Of a DNA stretch of 64,000 nt, positions 41,077-49,412 are shown one piece after another. Position numbers and translations under genes: made by a program. Each line of letters starts with the position of its first letter. Position 1 is the first letter of the stretch. The notes under the pieces were generated by a model, which made no database searches, had not been told where the DNA came from, and saw nothing but the letters and a program-made list of their open reading frames with translations. Source of the DNA: Nocardioides sp. zg-1228 (GTDB lineage Bacteria; Actinomycetota; Actinomycetes; Propionibacteriales; Nocardioidaceae); the NCBI RefSeq assembly GCF_017086465.1, contig NZ_CP070961.1, forward strand, positions 62,001 through 126,000. The letters are read 5' to 3'.

Positions 41077-41763
41077 GTGCCCATCGCCCCCGCTCCGACG
41101 CCGTGGGGCTTCCCCCCACGCTCGACGTGGGACCCGGACGACGACCTCGTCGCCCTGGGCGCCGACCTCGAGCCGGGCACCCTGGTCACCGCCTACGCCC
41201 TCGGCCTCTTCCCGATGCCGGTGACCCTGGACGGCGAGGAGCACCTGGGCTGGTTCTCGCCCGTCGAGCGCGGGGTGCTGCCGCTCGACGGGCTGCGCGT
41301 CTCACGCTCGCTGCGCCGCTCCGCGCGCGACTTCGAGATCCGCATCGACACCGCGTTCGACGAGGTCATCTCCGCGTGCGGCAGCCGCGATCGCCCCGAC
41401 GGCTGGATCACGCCCGAGTTCCGCCACGCCTACGCGCGCCTGCACCGCCTCGGCTGGGCCCACTCGGTCGAGGCGTGGCGCGACGGCGAGCTCGCCGGCG
41501 GGCTCTACGGCGTCAGCGTCGGCGGCCTCTTCGCGGGGGAGTCGATGTTCCACCGCGAGCGCGACGCGTCGAAGGTGGCGCTGCTGGCGCTGGTCGAGCT
41601 GATGAGCGACCGGTACGCCGACCGGCGGGTGCTCGACGTGCAGTGGCAGACCCCCCACCTGGCCTCGCTGGGCGTCGTACGACGCCCGCGCGAGGACTAC
41701 CTCGAGTCGCTGGGCCGCTGCCTCGACCTCCCGCTCCCGGAGCCCTTCGGGATGGACGAGTAG
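41077..41763 (+). CDS. aat: Leucyl/phenylalanyl-tRNA--protein transferase
   Basis: 228 residues, normal for Aat. GLFPMPV, LGWFSPVERGVLPLD and the GGLYGVSVGGLFAGESMFH block are diagnostic. It adds Leu or Phe to proteins with N-terminal Lys/Arg, marking them for ClpS/ClpAP-type degradation. The start is GTG 41077, 7 nt behind TACCGT (41064-41069); a GTG nine bases earlier would overlap that box. Confidence 0.93.
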   Translation: MPIAPAPTPWGFPPRSTWDPDDDLVALGADLEPGTLVTAYALGLFPMPVTLDGEEHLGWFSPVERGVLPLDGLRVSRSLRRSARDFEIRIDTAFDEVISACGSRDRPDGWITPEFRHAYARLHRLGWAHSVEAWRDGELAGGLYGVSVGGLFAGESMFHRERDASKVALLALVELMSDRYADRRVLDVQWQTPHLASLGVVRRPREDYLESLGRCLDLPLPEPFGMDE

Positions 41764-41838
41764 GGACGGTCGCGAGAGGGTGGACGCCCGCGCGACGCGA
41801 CTGCCTGGTGGGACGTGCCCCACCGGAGGGGACCCGAG

Positions 41839-42318
41839 ATGACCATCCATGCCCGGCTCGGTCTGGCGGGCGCCGCGGTGCTGCTCGCAGCCACCTCCGC
41901 GTGCGGGGCGGGCGAGCCTCCCACCGACGCCGACGAGGACCGCTTCTGCGACACGGCCGACAGCCTGATGTCCGGTCTGCTGCCGGAGGACCCGACCGAC
42001 TCCGAGCTGCCGAGGGACGAGGACATGGCGCGCGCCGTGCGGGACTGGGGCGCGCGGATGGAGGAGGTCGGCACCCCGGCCGGCATCCCCGACGAGGCGC
42101 GCAAGGGCTTCGAGGCGGTCGTCGAGCAGGCCAAGGGGATGGACGCCTCCGACTTCTCGCTCGAGACGCTGAGGGAGCTCGAGGGCGGCGGCGCCGACTC
42201 CTCGGAGCAGGTGCAGGCGCAGACCGACGCCTTCGGCGACTACCTGGCCGAGACCTGCGGCGACCCGATCGACGACCTCGAGATGCCCGAGCTCGAGGGT
42301 CCGGACGCCGTCGGCTGA
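41839..42318 (+). CDS. Small acidic lipoprotein
   Basis: 159 residues. The signal peptide MTIHARLGLAGAAVLLAA ends in a lipobox TSAC with Cys22. The mature chain is strongly acidic and has two further cysteines (DRFCDTADS and AETCGDP) that could pair. It resembles the many short actinobacterial lipoproteins without a known role. ATG has a GGAGGGG ribosome site. Confidence 0.75.
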   Translation: MTIHARLGLAGAAVLLAATSACGAGEPPTDADEDRFCDTADSLMSGLLPEDPTDSELPRDEDMARAVRDWGARMEEVGTPAGIPDEARKGFEAVVEQAKGMDASDFSLETLRELEGGGADSSEQVQAQTDAFGDYLAETCGDPIDDLEMPELEGPDAVG

Positions 42319-42393
42319 CGACCGCGCCGGCCGGCGTCGGGGCCGCGGCCCGGGCCGTACGATGTCGCGCAGTGCCGGTGAGGGAGGAAGTGG

Positions 42394-42783
42394 ATGGCGA
42401 TCGCGCGCGGGGGCAGGATCTGCTCGTTCTGTGGCGAGCCCGGAGGACCGGACACCGACCTGCGCCTGATCGGCGGGCTCGGCGCCCAGGTGTGCGAGCG
42501 GTGCGTCGACGACTTCCATGCGCTCCTCCACGACGAGGCCAGCTGGCGGGCCGCCCGCGCGGAGATGCCGTGGGAGCGGATGGGCCAGGCCGAGCTGCTC
42601 GCGACGCTGCCGCGGATCCTCGCCTCGGCCGAGCAGAACGTCGCGTTCGCCCAGGAGTGGGTCGACCTGCTCCGCGAGCGGGCCATCTCGTGGGCGGAGA
42701 TCGGGCGTGCGCTGGGCGTCTCGCGACAGGCGGCGTGGGAGCGATTCTCGCGCCGGACGCCCGACAAGGGCGCCACGGCGTGA
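42394..42783 (+). CDS. ClpX-type zinc finger / helix-turn-helix protein
   Basis: 129 residues. Cys10, Cys13, Cys34 and Cys37 (CSFCGE, CERCVDD) form the C4 zinc finger otherwise found at the start of ClpX. There is no ATPase; the second half has WAEIGRALGVSRQAAWERF, a helix-turn-helix. It may recognise substrates or partners like the ClpX zinc domain while binding DNA. TACGAT (42358-42363) and a GAGGGAGG ribosome site precede the ATG. The closeness to aat, another N-degron protease component, is suggestive only. Confidence 0.8.
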   Translation: MAIARGGRICSFCGEPGGPDTDLRLIGGLGAQVCERCVDDFHALLHDEASWRAARAEMPWERMGQAELLATLPRILASAEQNVAFAQEWVDLLRERAISWAEIGRALGVSRQAAWERFSRRTPDKGATA

Positions 42784-42925
42784 GAGGATCCCTCTCGTCA
42801 GGCTAGGCTTGACGCGCGAGGTGCCGGTAGGGCTGTCACGGGGGTGGGCCTGACCGGCGCCTTCGCACCACGGGCCCCGACAGATGTCGCCCGTGCCCCG
42901 GGACGGCCCAGGACGATGACGGCGG

Positions 42926-43807
42926 CTACTTCAGCAGCCGCGACATCCGGCGGTCGGCGAGCGGCTTCCCGCCGGTCTGGCAGGTCGGGCAGTACTGCAG
43001 GCTCGAGTCGGCGAACGACACCTCGCGCACGACGTCGCCGCAGACCGGGCAGGCCTGCCCGGTGCGGCCGTGCACGGCGAGGTTGCTCTTCTTCTCGCCC
43101 TTGAGCTCGCTCGCCGCGAGCCCGCTGGAGCGCTGGACGGCGTCGCCCAGCGTGTCGCGGATGGCGCCGTAGAGGGTCTGGAGCTCGGTCTCGTCGAGGC
43201 TGTTGGCGGGCTTGAACGGTGACATCCGCGCGGCGTGCAGGATCTCGTCGGAGTAGGCGTTGCCGATGCCCGCGACGATCGACTGCATGCGCAGCACGCC
43301 CTTGATCTGCTTGCGCCCCTCGGCCTCGAGGATGCGCTGCAGCGCCTCGACGGTGAAGTCGTCGGACAGCGGGTCGGGCCCGAGCCGGGCGACCCCCTCG
43401 ATCTCCTGCGGGTCGCGGACGACGTAGATCGCCAGGCCCTTGCGTGTGCCGGCCTCGGTGATGTCGAGACCCGGCTGCGCGTCGAGGTCGGGGTCGTCGA
43501 TGACGATCCGGGCGGCGAGCGGGTTCTTGCTGTTGGGTCGCGCCGGCAGGACCGGCACCTCGTCGCGCCAGCGGATCCAGCCCGCGCGGGCGAGGTGGAT
43601 GACCACGTGCACCCCGCTGGCGTCGATGTCGAGGAACTTGCCGTGGCGCGTCACCGAGTCGACCAGCGTGCCGTGCAGGGCCTGCAGCGGCGGGTCGAAC
43701 GTCTTGAGGGCGCTGAAGGCGGCCAGGTCGACGCGGCTGATGGCGCGGCCCACCAGGCGACCGCGCAGGTCCTGGACGAGGGCTTCCACCTCGGGCAGCT
43801 CGGGCAC
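42926..43807 (-). CDS. Fpg/Nei family DNA glycosylase
   Basis: 293 residues. The chain starts PELPEVE (catalytic Pro/Glu after Met removal), has KGVLRMQSIVAGIGNAYSDE (H2TH region) and a C-terminal zinc finger CPVC...CPTC. It excises oxidised bases and nicks the abasic site. Whether it is MutM or an endonuclease VIII type cannot be decided from motifs alone. GTG start; a minus-strand TAGACT box (43819-43814) is 6 nt upstream. Confidence 0.9.
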   Translation of the reverse strand: MPELPEVEALVQDLRGRLVGRAISRVDLAAFSALKTFDPPLQALHGTLVDSVTRHGKFLDIDASGVHVVIHLARAGWIRWRDEVPVLPARPNSKNPLAARIVIDDPDLDAQPGLDITEAGTRKGLAIYVVRDPQEIEGVARLGPDPLSDDFTVEALQRILEAEGRKQIKGVLRMQSIVAGIGNAYSDEILHAARMSPFKPANSLDETELQTLYGAIRDTLGDAVQRSSGLAASELKGEKKSNLAVHGRTGQACPVCGDVVREVSFADSSLQYCPTCQTGGKPLADRRMSRLLK

Positions 43808-43862
43808 GCACCGAGTCTAGGCAGGTCTTCTCGGATCGAGGTGGTGCGCGTCACCATGGCCC

Positions 43863-44021
43863 ATGGTCCAGCCGCGTGTGCCTCGCACCGGGACGGTCTT
43901 CCTCGACCGCCGCGGCGACGACCGCTCGCTCCGGGTCACGCGGCACCAGGAGTCGCAGCTCGTGGTGCTGTCGCTGTGGCGTGACAACGTCTGCGCCGGC
44001 CGGAGCCCCGAGGCGGGCTGA
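43863..44021 (+). CDS. Small conserved-looking protein (52 residues)
   Basis: MVQPRVPRTGTVFLDRRGDD, then RSLRVTRHQESQLVVLSLW and RDNVCAG. The amphipathic strand pattern and DRRGDDRSLRVTRH resemble short actinobacterial proteins I have seen annotated as hypothetical; in those the end usually reads CVGTFRL, while here it is CAGRSPEAG, so the C-terminus may have shifted. It is divergent from the Fpg gene, 55 bp away. It is too short for ordinary ORF cutoffs. Confidence 0.55.
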   Translation: MVQPRVPRTGTVFLDRRGDDRSLRVTRHQESQLVVLSLWRDNVCAGRSPEAG

Positions 44022-44078
44022 CTCGCCGACTATCGGGCGATCTAGGGATCGGCCTAGACGCGCCGATAGCGTGTGATC

Positions 44079-45284
44079 GTGGACCCGATCCGGAACCCCT
44101 ACGCCCCCGGCGCGGGCCAGCGCCCGCCCGAGCTCGCCGGCCGCGACGAGCAGCTCGCGGCGTTCGACGTGGTGCTCGAGCGGGTGGCCAAGGCGCGCCC
44201 CGAGCGCAGCCTGGTCCTGACCGGCCTGCGCGGCGTCGGCAAGACGGTGCTGCTCAACGCGCTGCGCGGCGCGGCCGTGCGCAAGGGCTGGGGCACCGGC
44301 AAGCTCGAGGCCCGCCCGGGGCAGACCCTGCGGCGCCCGCTGAGCAGTGCGCTGCACCAGGCCGTGCGCGAGCTCGGCCACGGCGACGAGGAGTCCGTCG
44401 ACCACGTCCTGGGCGTGGTCAAGTCGTTCGCCCACCGTGACGCCGGCGTGGGCGCGAGGCTGAAGGACCAGTGGAGCCCCGGCATCGACGCCGCCGCCGT
44501 ACGCGGTCGGGCCGACTCCGGCGACATCGAGATCGACCTCGTCGAGCTCTTCACCGACCTGGGCGGTCTCGCCGCCGACGTCGGCAAGGGCGTCGCGGTC
44601 TTCGTCGACGAGATGCAGGACCTCGGGCCCGACGACGTGTCCGCCCTCTGCGCCGCCTGCCACGAGCTCAGCCAGTCGGGGCTGCCGGTCATCGTCGTCG
44701 GCGCCGGGCTCCCGCACCTGCCGGCCGTGCTGAGTGCCAGCAAGTCCTACAGCGAGCGGCTGTTCCGCTACCAGCGCATCGACCGGCTCTCCCGCGAGGC
44801 CGCCGACCGGGCGCTGGAGGCCCCCGCGGCCGACGAGGACGCGGCCTACGAGCCCGACGCGCTCGCCGCGATGTACGACGCGACCGGCGGCTACCCCTAC
44901 TTCATCCAGGCCTACGGCAAGGCGGTGTGGGACCTCGCGCCACGCTCGCCGATCACCGCCGCCGACGTCGCCGTGGCGGCGCCCGAGGCCGAGTCGGAGC
45001 TGGCCGTGGGGTTCTTCGGCTCGCGCTACGAGCGGGCGACGCCGGGGGAGCGCGACTACCTGATGGCGATGGCCGACGTCGCGATCGCGCAGGCCGCCGA
45101 CGGCGAGGCCGAGGGCGACGCGGTGCTCAGCGCCGACGTCGCCGCCGCGCTCGGCAAGAAGCCGCAGTCGCTCTCGCCCGCGCGCGACTCGCTGCTCAAG
45201 AAGGGCCTCGTCTACTCCGGGGAGCGCGGCCGCATCGCGTTCACCGTCCCCCACTTCGGGCGCTACCTGCGCGAGCGCGGCTGA
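44079..45284 (+). CDS. AAA-type ATP-binding protein (Orc1/Cdc6-like P-loop NTPase)
   Basis: 401 residues. GLRGVGKT is the Walker A, VAVFVDEMQDL the Walker B with a sensor-like Asn/Gln region, and IVVGAGLPHLP the sensor strand. GGYPYFIQAYGKAVWD and a C-terminal winged-helix-like part (LGKKPQSLSPARDSLLKKGL) follow. Such stand-alone ATPases are common in actinobacteria and uncharacterised. GTG 44079 is chosen because TAGCGT (44067-44072) is 6 nt away. CTATCGG (44030) and CCGATAG (44063) flank the -10 as a possible operator. Confidence 0.8.
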   Translation: MDPIRNPYAPGAGQRPPELAGRDEQLAAFDVVLERVAKARPERSLVLTGLRGVGKTVLLNALRGAAVRKGWGTGKLEARPGQTLRRPLSSALHQAVRELGHGDEESVDHVLGVVKSFAHRDAGVGARLKDQWSPGIDAAAVRGRADSGDIEIDLVELFTDLGGLAADVGKGVAVFVDEMQDLGPDDVSALCAACHELSQSGLPVIVVGAGLPHLPAVLSASKSYSERLFRYQRIDRLSREAADRALEAPAADEDAAYEPDALAAMYDATGGYPYFIQAYGKAVWDLAPRSPITAADVAVAAPEAESELAVGFFGSRYERATPGERDYLMAMADVAIAQAADGEAEGDAVLSADVAAALGKKPQSLSPARDSLLKKGLVYSGERGRIAFTVPHFGRYLRERG

Positions 45285-45290
45285 GGCCGC

Positions 45291-46709
45291 TCAGTCGACG
45301 GGCGGGGGCGTCCGCAGCTCGCGCGGCAGCTCCTCGAGCAGCCGCAGCCAGAGCTCGGCCGCGGTCGGGAACGACGCCACGGCGTGGCGCAGCACGTGCA
45401 CGGGCACCCCGCCCGTGATCGCCACGGTCGCGGCGTGGAGCAGCTCGCCCGCGCGGACGCCGACGAAGGTCGCGCCGAGCAGCAGGCGCGTACGCCGGTC
45501 GACGACGAGCTGGGCGTCGCCGACCACGTGGTCGCGCAGCAGCGCGGTGCCGGAGGCGGACGACGTCGGCACCCGGCTGACCACGACGTCGTGGCCGGCC
45601 GCGCGCGCCTCCGCCTCGGTGAGCCCGACGCTCGCGACCTCGGGCTCGGTGAAGACGACCTGCGGCACCGGCGCCTCGCGGTCGGGCTCCCAGGCGACGT
45701 CGCCGGCCGCGGCGGCTGCGATCCGGGCGCCGACGAGGCGGGCCTGGTGCTTGCCCCAGTGGGTCAGCGGCGGGCCGCCGCTGGCGTCGCCGACGGCGTG
45801 CAGCCACTCCGGCAGCCGCCCCGACGTCACGTCGTCGGGGGTCAGTCCCACCGACGACAGGCCCAGGTCGTCGAGGCGCGGGGTCCTGCCGATCGCCAGC
45901 AGCACCTCGTCGGCCTCCAGCTCGCCGCCCGAGGTGGTGAGCGTGACGGTGCCGCCGTGGACGCGTCCGGTGCCGGTCGCGGCGGGGTCGGCGCGGCGTA
46001 CGGACTCGACGGAGGTGTCGAGCAGCACCGTCACGCCCCGCTCGCGCAGGCTCGCCAGCACCGCCTCGCCGGCGAACGGCTCGGTCCGGTCGAGGAGCCG
46101 CGGGCCGCGGACGACGAGGGTGACCGACGAGCCGAGGGCGCTCATCCAGGTCGCCGCCTCGCAGGCCACCACGCCCCCGCCGACGACAGCCAGCCGGTCG
46201 GGCACCTCGACCACGCCCGTCGCGTCGCGCGAGCCCCACGGCAGCGCGTCGGCGTAGGCGTCGGGGACGCGGGCATCGCTGCCCGTGGCGATCACGACCG
46301 CCCGTCGTGCGCGCAGCAGCAGGTCGCCGTCGGCGGAGGACACCCGCACGGTCCGCTCACCGCTCAACCGGGCGTCGCCGCGCACCACGGCGATCCCGGC
46401 ACCGCCGGCCCACTGCGCCTGCCCGGAGTCGTCGTAGTGGGAGACCCACGTGTCGCGGCGCTCGAGGAGCGCCTTGGGAGCGACCCGCGCGGTCGAGACG
46501 CCGGGCAGGTCGCCGGTGATGTCGGCCGCGGCGACCGGGCGCAGCAGGGCCTTGCTGGGGATGCACGCCCAATAGCTGCACTCGCCGCCGAGCAGCTCGC
46601 GCTCCACGATGGCGGCGGTCATCGTGGTGCCCTCCACGGCGTACTGGGCGGCGTTCTCGCCCGCGGGTCCGCCCCCGATGACCACGACGTCGTACTCGAC
46701 TGTCTCCAT
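45291..46709 (-). CDS. FAD-dependent pyridine nucleotide-disulfide oxidoreductase
   Basis: 472 residues. FAD motif VVVIGGGPAGENAAQYA at the N-terminus; redox-active pair in GGECSYWACIPSKALL (C-x4-C); second Rossmann LAVVGGGVVACEAATWM; C-terminal dimerisation domain with VVFTEPEVASVGLTEAEA. The C-terminal His-Glu pair of lipoamide dehydrogenase is not evident, so it is probably a mycothione-reductase- or mercuric-reductase-like relative of unknown substrate. A minus-strand TATCGT box (46721-46716) lies 6 nt before the ATG, so the longer open frame is not used. Confidence 0.87.
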   Translation of the reverse strand: METVEYDVVVIGGGPAGENAAQYAVEGTTMTAAIVERELLGGECSYWACIPSKALLRPVAAADITGDLPGVSTARVAPKALLERRDTWVSHYDDSGQAQWAGGAGIAVVRGDARLSGERTVRVSSADGDLLLRARRAVVIATGSDARVPDAYADALPWGSRDATGVVEVPDRLAVVGGGVVACEAATWMSALGSSVTLVVRGPRLLDRTEPFAGEAVLASLRERGVTVLLDTSVESVRRADPAATGTGRVHGGTVTLTTSGGELEADEVLLAIGRTPRLDDLGLSSVGLTPDDVTSGRLPEWLHAVGDASGGPPLTHWGKHQARLVGARIAAAAAGDVAWEPDREAPVPQVVFTEPEVASVGLTEAEARAAGHDVVVSRVPTSSASGTALLRDHVVGDAQLVVDRRTRLLLGATFVGVRAGELLHAATVAITGGVPVHVLRHAVASFPTAAELWLRLLEELPRELRTPPPVD

Positions 46710-46771
46710 GCGGGGACGATACGGCGTGCCGCCGCCCAGGTGGGTGGCGCTTGCACCTTCAACTACCATGT

Positions 46772-46892
46772 GCCGTCGAGGGGAGTACCCCATCAACCAT
46801 CGCCGGTCACTACGGCGCCTCCGCAGGCGCCCCGGCGGAGACCACGGCAGGGCCGCGGCGGGAGAGACCTCAGGAGCTCATTCCTGAGGAGA
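46772..46892 (+). promoter_or_regulatory. Candidate yybP-ykoY manganese riboswitch upstream of TerC
   Basis: GAGGGGAGTA (46778-46787) matches the conserved 5' loop GGGGAGUA, and GAGACC (46864-46869) followed by TC matches the 3' loop with its P1 strand: GAGG (46778-46781) can pair with CCTC (46868-46871). Between them CGCCGG/CCGGCG and GGCGCC/GGCGCC arms form the long hairpin. The expression platform is CTCAGGA (46869-46875) pairing with TCCTGAG (46882-46888), which would hide the Shine-Dalgarno GAGGAGA. CCTC is shared with P1, so ligand-bound P1 would free the ribosome site. Confidence 0.78.
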
Positions 46893-46895
46893 CCC

Positions 46896-47879
46896 ATGTC
46901 GTCCATCGCGTCACCCACCCTGTGGTTCATCACCCTCGCGGCCGTGCTCGCGCTGCTGGTGGTCGACTTCGTCGCCACCCGCCGCCCGCACGAGGTCTCG
47001 ATGCGCGAGGCGATCGCGTGGTCGGCGTTCTACCTCGCCCTGCCGCTGGCGTTCGGCCTCTACGTGTGGACCACCCACGGCGGCGACCGCGGGCTGGAGT
47101 ACTACACCGGCTACCTGGTCGAGAAGACGTTGAGCGTGGACAACCTCTTCGTCTTCATGCTGCTGCTCGCTGCCTTCGCGGTGCCCGAGGTGCTCAAGCA
47201 GCGGGTGCTGCTCTACGGCATCGTCGGGGCCCTGGTGCTGCGCGGCATCTTCATCGCCCTCGGTGCGGCCGCGCTCTCGCGCTTCGACTGGGTGTTCCTG
47301 GTCTTCGGCGCGATCCTGCTCGCCACCGGCGCCAAGCTGCTGCGCGACGCGATCCGCGGGCAGGAGCACGAGGTCGACGTCGCCCAGATGCGCGTGGTCC
47401 GCGTGATGCGCCGGATCATGCCGGTCTCCGACAGCTACGAGGGCACCCGCTTCACCGTCGTGCGCGACGGCGCCCGCGCGCTGACCCCGTTCGCGCTGGT
47501 GACGGTCGCCGTGCTCGCCACCGACATCGTCTTCGCCGTGGACTCGGTGCCCGCGGTCTACGGCATCACCGGCGACCCCTACCTGGTCTTCGTCACCAAC
47601 GCCTTCGCCCTGCTCGGCCTGCGCGCGCTCTACTTCGTGCTCGAGGGCGCCCTCGGCGCGCTGCGGCACCTGAGCTACGGCCTGGCCGCGATCCTCGGCT
47701 TCATCGGCGCCAAGCTGGTGCTGCACTGGGCCCACCTGGTGTGGCCGTCGGTCCTCGACGTGCCCACCCTCGCCTCCCTGGTGGTCATCGTCGCCATCCT
47801 CGCCGCGACCATCGCCTCGAGCCTGTGGGCCAACCGCCGCGAGCGGCTCAGCACCAGCGACGTACGCCAGCGGGTGTGA
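46896..47879 (+). CDS. TerC/Alx family integral membrane protein, probable manganese exporter
   Basis: 327 residues with about nine membrane helices. VEKTLSVDNLFVFMLLL and TDIVFAVDSVPAVYGIT are the paired acidic motifs of TerC/Alx, which in E. coli and Bacillus export Mn2+ and are controlled by yybP-ykoY riboswitches. A candidate riboswitch of that class fills the leader. The ATG at 46896 has the ribosome site GAGGAGA. Its last 32 bp overlap the end of the converging GH114-like gene. Confidence 0.92.
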   Translation: MSSIASPTLWFITLAAVLALLVVDFVATRRPHEVSMREAIAWSAFYLALPLAFGLYVWTTHGGDRGLEYYTGYLVEKTLSVDNLFVFMLLLAAFAVPEVLKQRVLLYGIVGALVLRGIFIALGAAALSRFDWVFLVFGAILLATGAKLLRDAIRGQEHEVDVAQMRVVRVMRRIMPVSDSYEGTRFTVVRDGARALTPFALVTVAVLATDIVFAVDSVPAVYGITGDPYLVFVTNAFALLGLRALYFVLEGALGALRHLSYGLAAILGFIGAKLVLHWAHLVWPSVLDVPTLASLVVIVAILAATIASSLWANRRERLSTSDVRQRV

Positions 47880-48675
47880 CGCCGCGGTCGCGCAGCACGA
47901 CGGCCAGTCGGTCGCCGTGCTCGCGGCACGTCGCGGAGAAGTCGCGGGTCCGGTACTCCACGACCAGCACCCGGTCTCCGAAGGAGTCGACGTAGCGGTC
48001 GCACTCCGCATATCGGCCGCACTCCTCGGCGACGGCGAAGTCGAAGCCGGCCTGCGTGCCGTCCCAGTCGTCCCAGTTCTTCTGGCCCGCGGCCAGGCCG
48101 ACCCGGTGGGCCTTTGCGACGAGCAACCGGGCGAACGCGCGCGCGTGCCGCGCCCGGATCAGCCCGCGGCTGCGGGAGAAGGAGTCGAGGTTGTCGTACT
48201 CCACGGCGTCGAAGCCGTCGCGCGCGCAGCCACGGGTCCAGCGCCCGACGACGCGGGCCAGCCGCTCGCGCGTGGCGGGGGTGCGGATGTCGAGGAGCCG
48301 CTCGCCCCACGCCTCGTCGACCACGGGCCGGCCGCCGTGGGTGAGGAGCAGATCGGCGTGCCGGCGCCAGAAGCGTCGCTCTCCGGGCTGGGTCTGGAAG
48401 CCGTTGACGTAGCAGACGTTGTAGCGACCCGGAGCGGGCTCGGCCGCCCGGTCACGCACCACGATCCCGACGTGGTCGGGCAGCGCGGCGACGCCGCCGA
48501 GCTGGTAGTCGACGTCGGTGCCGACCGGCAGCGGCACCGGCAGCGGCTCGGCGTATGCCGCCGGGGCGAGGGTCACGGCCAGCAGGAGCGCGGCCAGCAG
48601 GGCACCGGTGCGTCGTACGCCCGGTCGCGGGCGCGCGCGACGGTGGACGCGGACTCCTGGCCTCGGTGACGGCAT
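47848..48675 (-). CDS. Secreted GH114-like (endo-alpha-1,4-polygalactosaminidase family) protein
   Basis: 275 residues. A twin-basic start and hydrophobic stretch (TGALLAALLLAVTLAPAAYA) form a signal peptide. The body has VCYVNGFQTQPGE, GFDAVEYDNLDSF and VGLAAGQKNWDD, matching the TIM-barrel GH114 family with the acidic pair in EYDN. Galactosaminoglycan hydrolysis is known for the family, not shown here. The ATG at 48675 begins the signal peptide. Its C-terminal codons overlap the end of TerC tail to tail, an unusual arrangement. Confidence 0.72.
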   Translation of the reverse strand: MPSPRPGVRVHRRARPRPGVRRTGALLAALLLAVTLAPAAYAEPLPVPLPVGTDVDYQLGGVAALPDHVGIVVRDRAAEPAPGRYNVCYVNGFQTQPGERRFWRRHADLLLTHGGRPVVDEAWGERLLDIRTPATRERLARVVGRWTRGCARDGFDAVEYDNLDSFSRSRGLIRARHARAFARLLVAKAHRVGLAAGQKNWDDWDGTQAGFDFAVAEECGRYAECDRYVDSFGDRVLVVEYRTRDFSATCREHGDRLAVVLRDRGVTPAGVRRWC

Positions 48676-48743
48676 GGGCACAGTCTGGGTGCTGCCGACA
48701 CCCCTGTCAGTCGGCGGCGATGCCGACAACGTCGTTGCCGTGA

Positions 48744-48770
48744 CCGGTGAGTCTCTGGGAGACTCACCGG
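48744..48770. repeat. 12-bp stem hairpin in a divergent intergenic region
   Basis: CCGGTGAGTCTC (48744-48755), loop TGG, GAGACTCACCGG (48759-48770) pair perfectly. The site lies between divergent starts (48675 minus, 48921 plus), so it is not a natural terminator. It could be an operator or a 5'-leader hairpin. A smaller palindrome CAACG-T-CGTTG is just to the left (48728-48738). Confidence 0.7.
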
Positions 48771-48920
48771 CGAGGGCGCCGTCCACCGCCCAGCCCGTCG
48801 CGTCGGCCCCAGTCCGCGCAGCCCGGCGAAGGGGAGCAGATCCTCGGACGCATCCACCGGATCAGGTCAGATCGTCGCCCGCTGCAGCGGCGCACTGGGG
48901 GCGCAGCGCAGTCGAAGGTG

Positions 48921-49412
48921 ATGACAGTGACCAGGGACAGTGACTTCAAGCGCGTCGTGCGGGCGCGCATGGCGGAGACCGGCGAGGGCTACGCCGCCGC
49001 GCGGGCAGCGCTCGAGCAGGAGGCGTACGACGCCGCGCTCGCCGAGCAGCGGCGCGTCGTCGACCGGTTCGTGCGCGACGGGCGCCTCGCGCGGGTGCCG
49101 GCGAAGCGCACGGTGCGCGCGGCGGTGCTGCTCGAGGTGCTCAGCCGCTTCGAGCCCGGCCGCGACTACTCCGAGCCCGAGGTCAACGACGTCTTGCGCG
49201 GTGTCCACGAGGACGTCGCCTACCTGCGCCGCGAGCTGGTGAACTACCACTACCTCCAGCGCGCGGACGGTCGCTACCGGACAGCCGCGCAGGCGCCGAT
49301 CCGCTCCGTGGTCGAGCGCCAGGAGATCCCCGACTGGGAGGCGCACTGGCTGCCCGGGTTCCTCGCGGGGGCCTTCCCCCGTGCGCAGCGGACGGGCAGG
49401 CTGGGACCGTGA
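48921..49412 (+). CDS. DUF2087 domain protein
   Basis: 163 residues. The C-terminal half (FEPGRDYSEPEVNDVL, then LRRELVNYHYLQRADGRY) is the DUF2087 winged-helix-like domain often attached to ArsR-type regulators. The N-terminus (about 1-60) is basic and helical. It may bind DNA. Start ATG 48921 with AAGGTG before it; 245 bp of gene-free DNA precede it. Stop overlaps the zinc-finger gene (GTGA). Confidence 0.75.
   Translation: MTVTRDSDFKRVVRARMAETGEGYAAARAALEQEAYDAALAEQRRVVDRFVRDGRLARVPAKRTVRAAVLLEVLSRFEPGRDYSEPEVNDVLRGVHEDVAYLRRELVNYHYLQRADGRYRTAAQAPIRSVVERQEIPDWEAHWLPGFLAGAFPRAQRTGRLGP

Noticed and set aside
43876..44076. 66-codon Ser/Arg-rich frame
   Set aside because: It is the shifted shadow of the 52-residue protein starting at 43863, which has the more protein-like sequence.
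46838..46849. First GAGACC as the riboswitch 3' loop
   Set aside because: The bases after it (ACGGC) cannot pair with the 5' strand GAGG, whereas the later GAGACCTC can.
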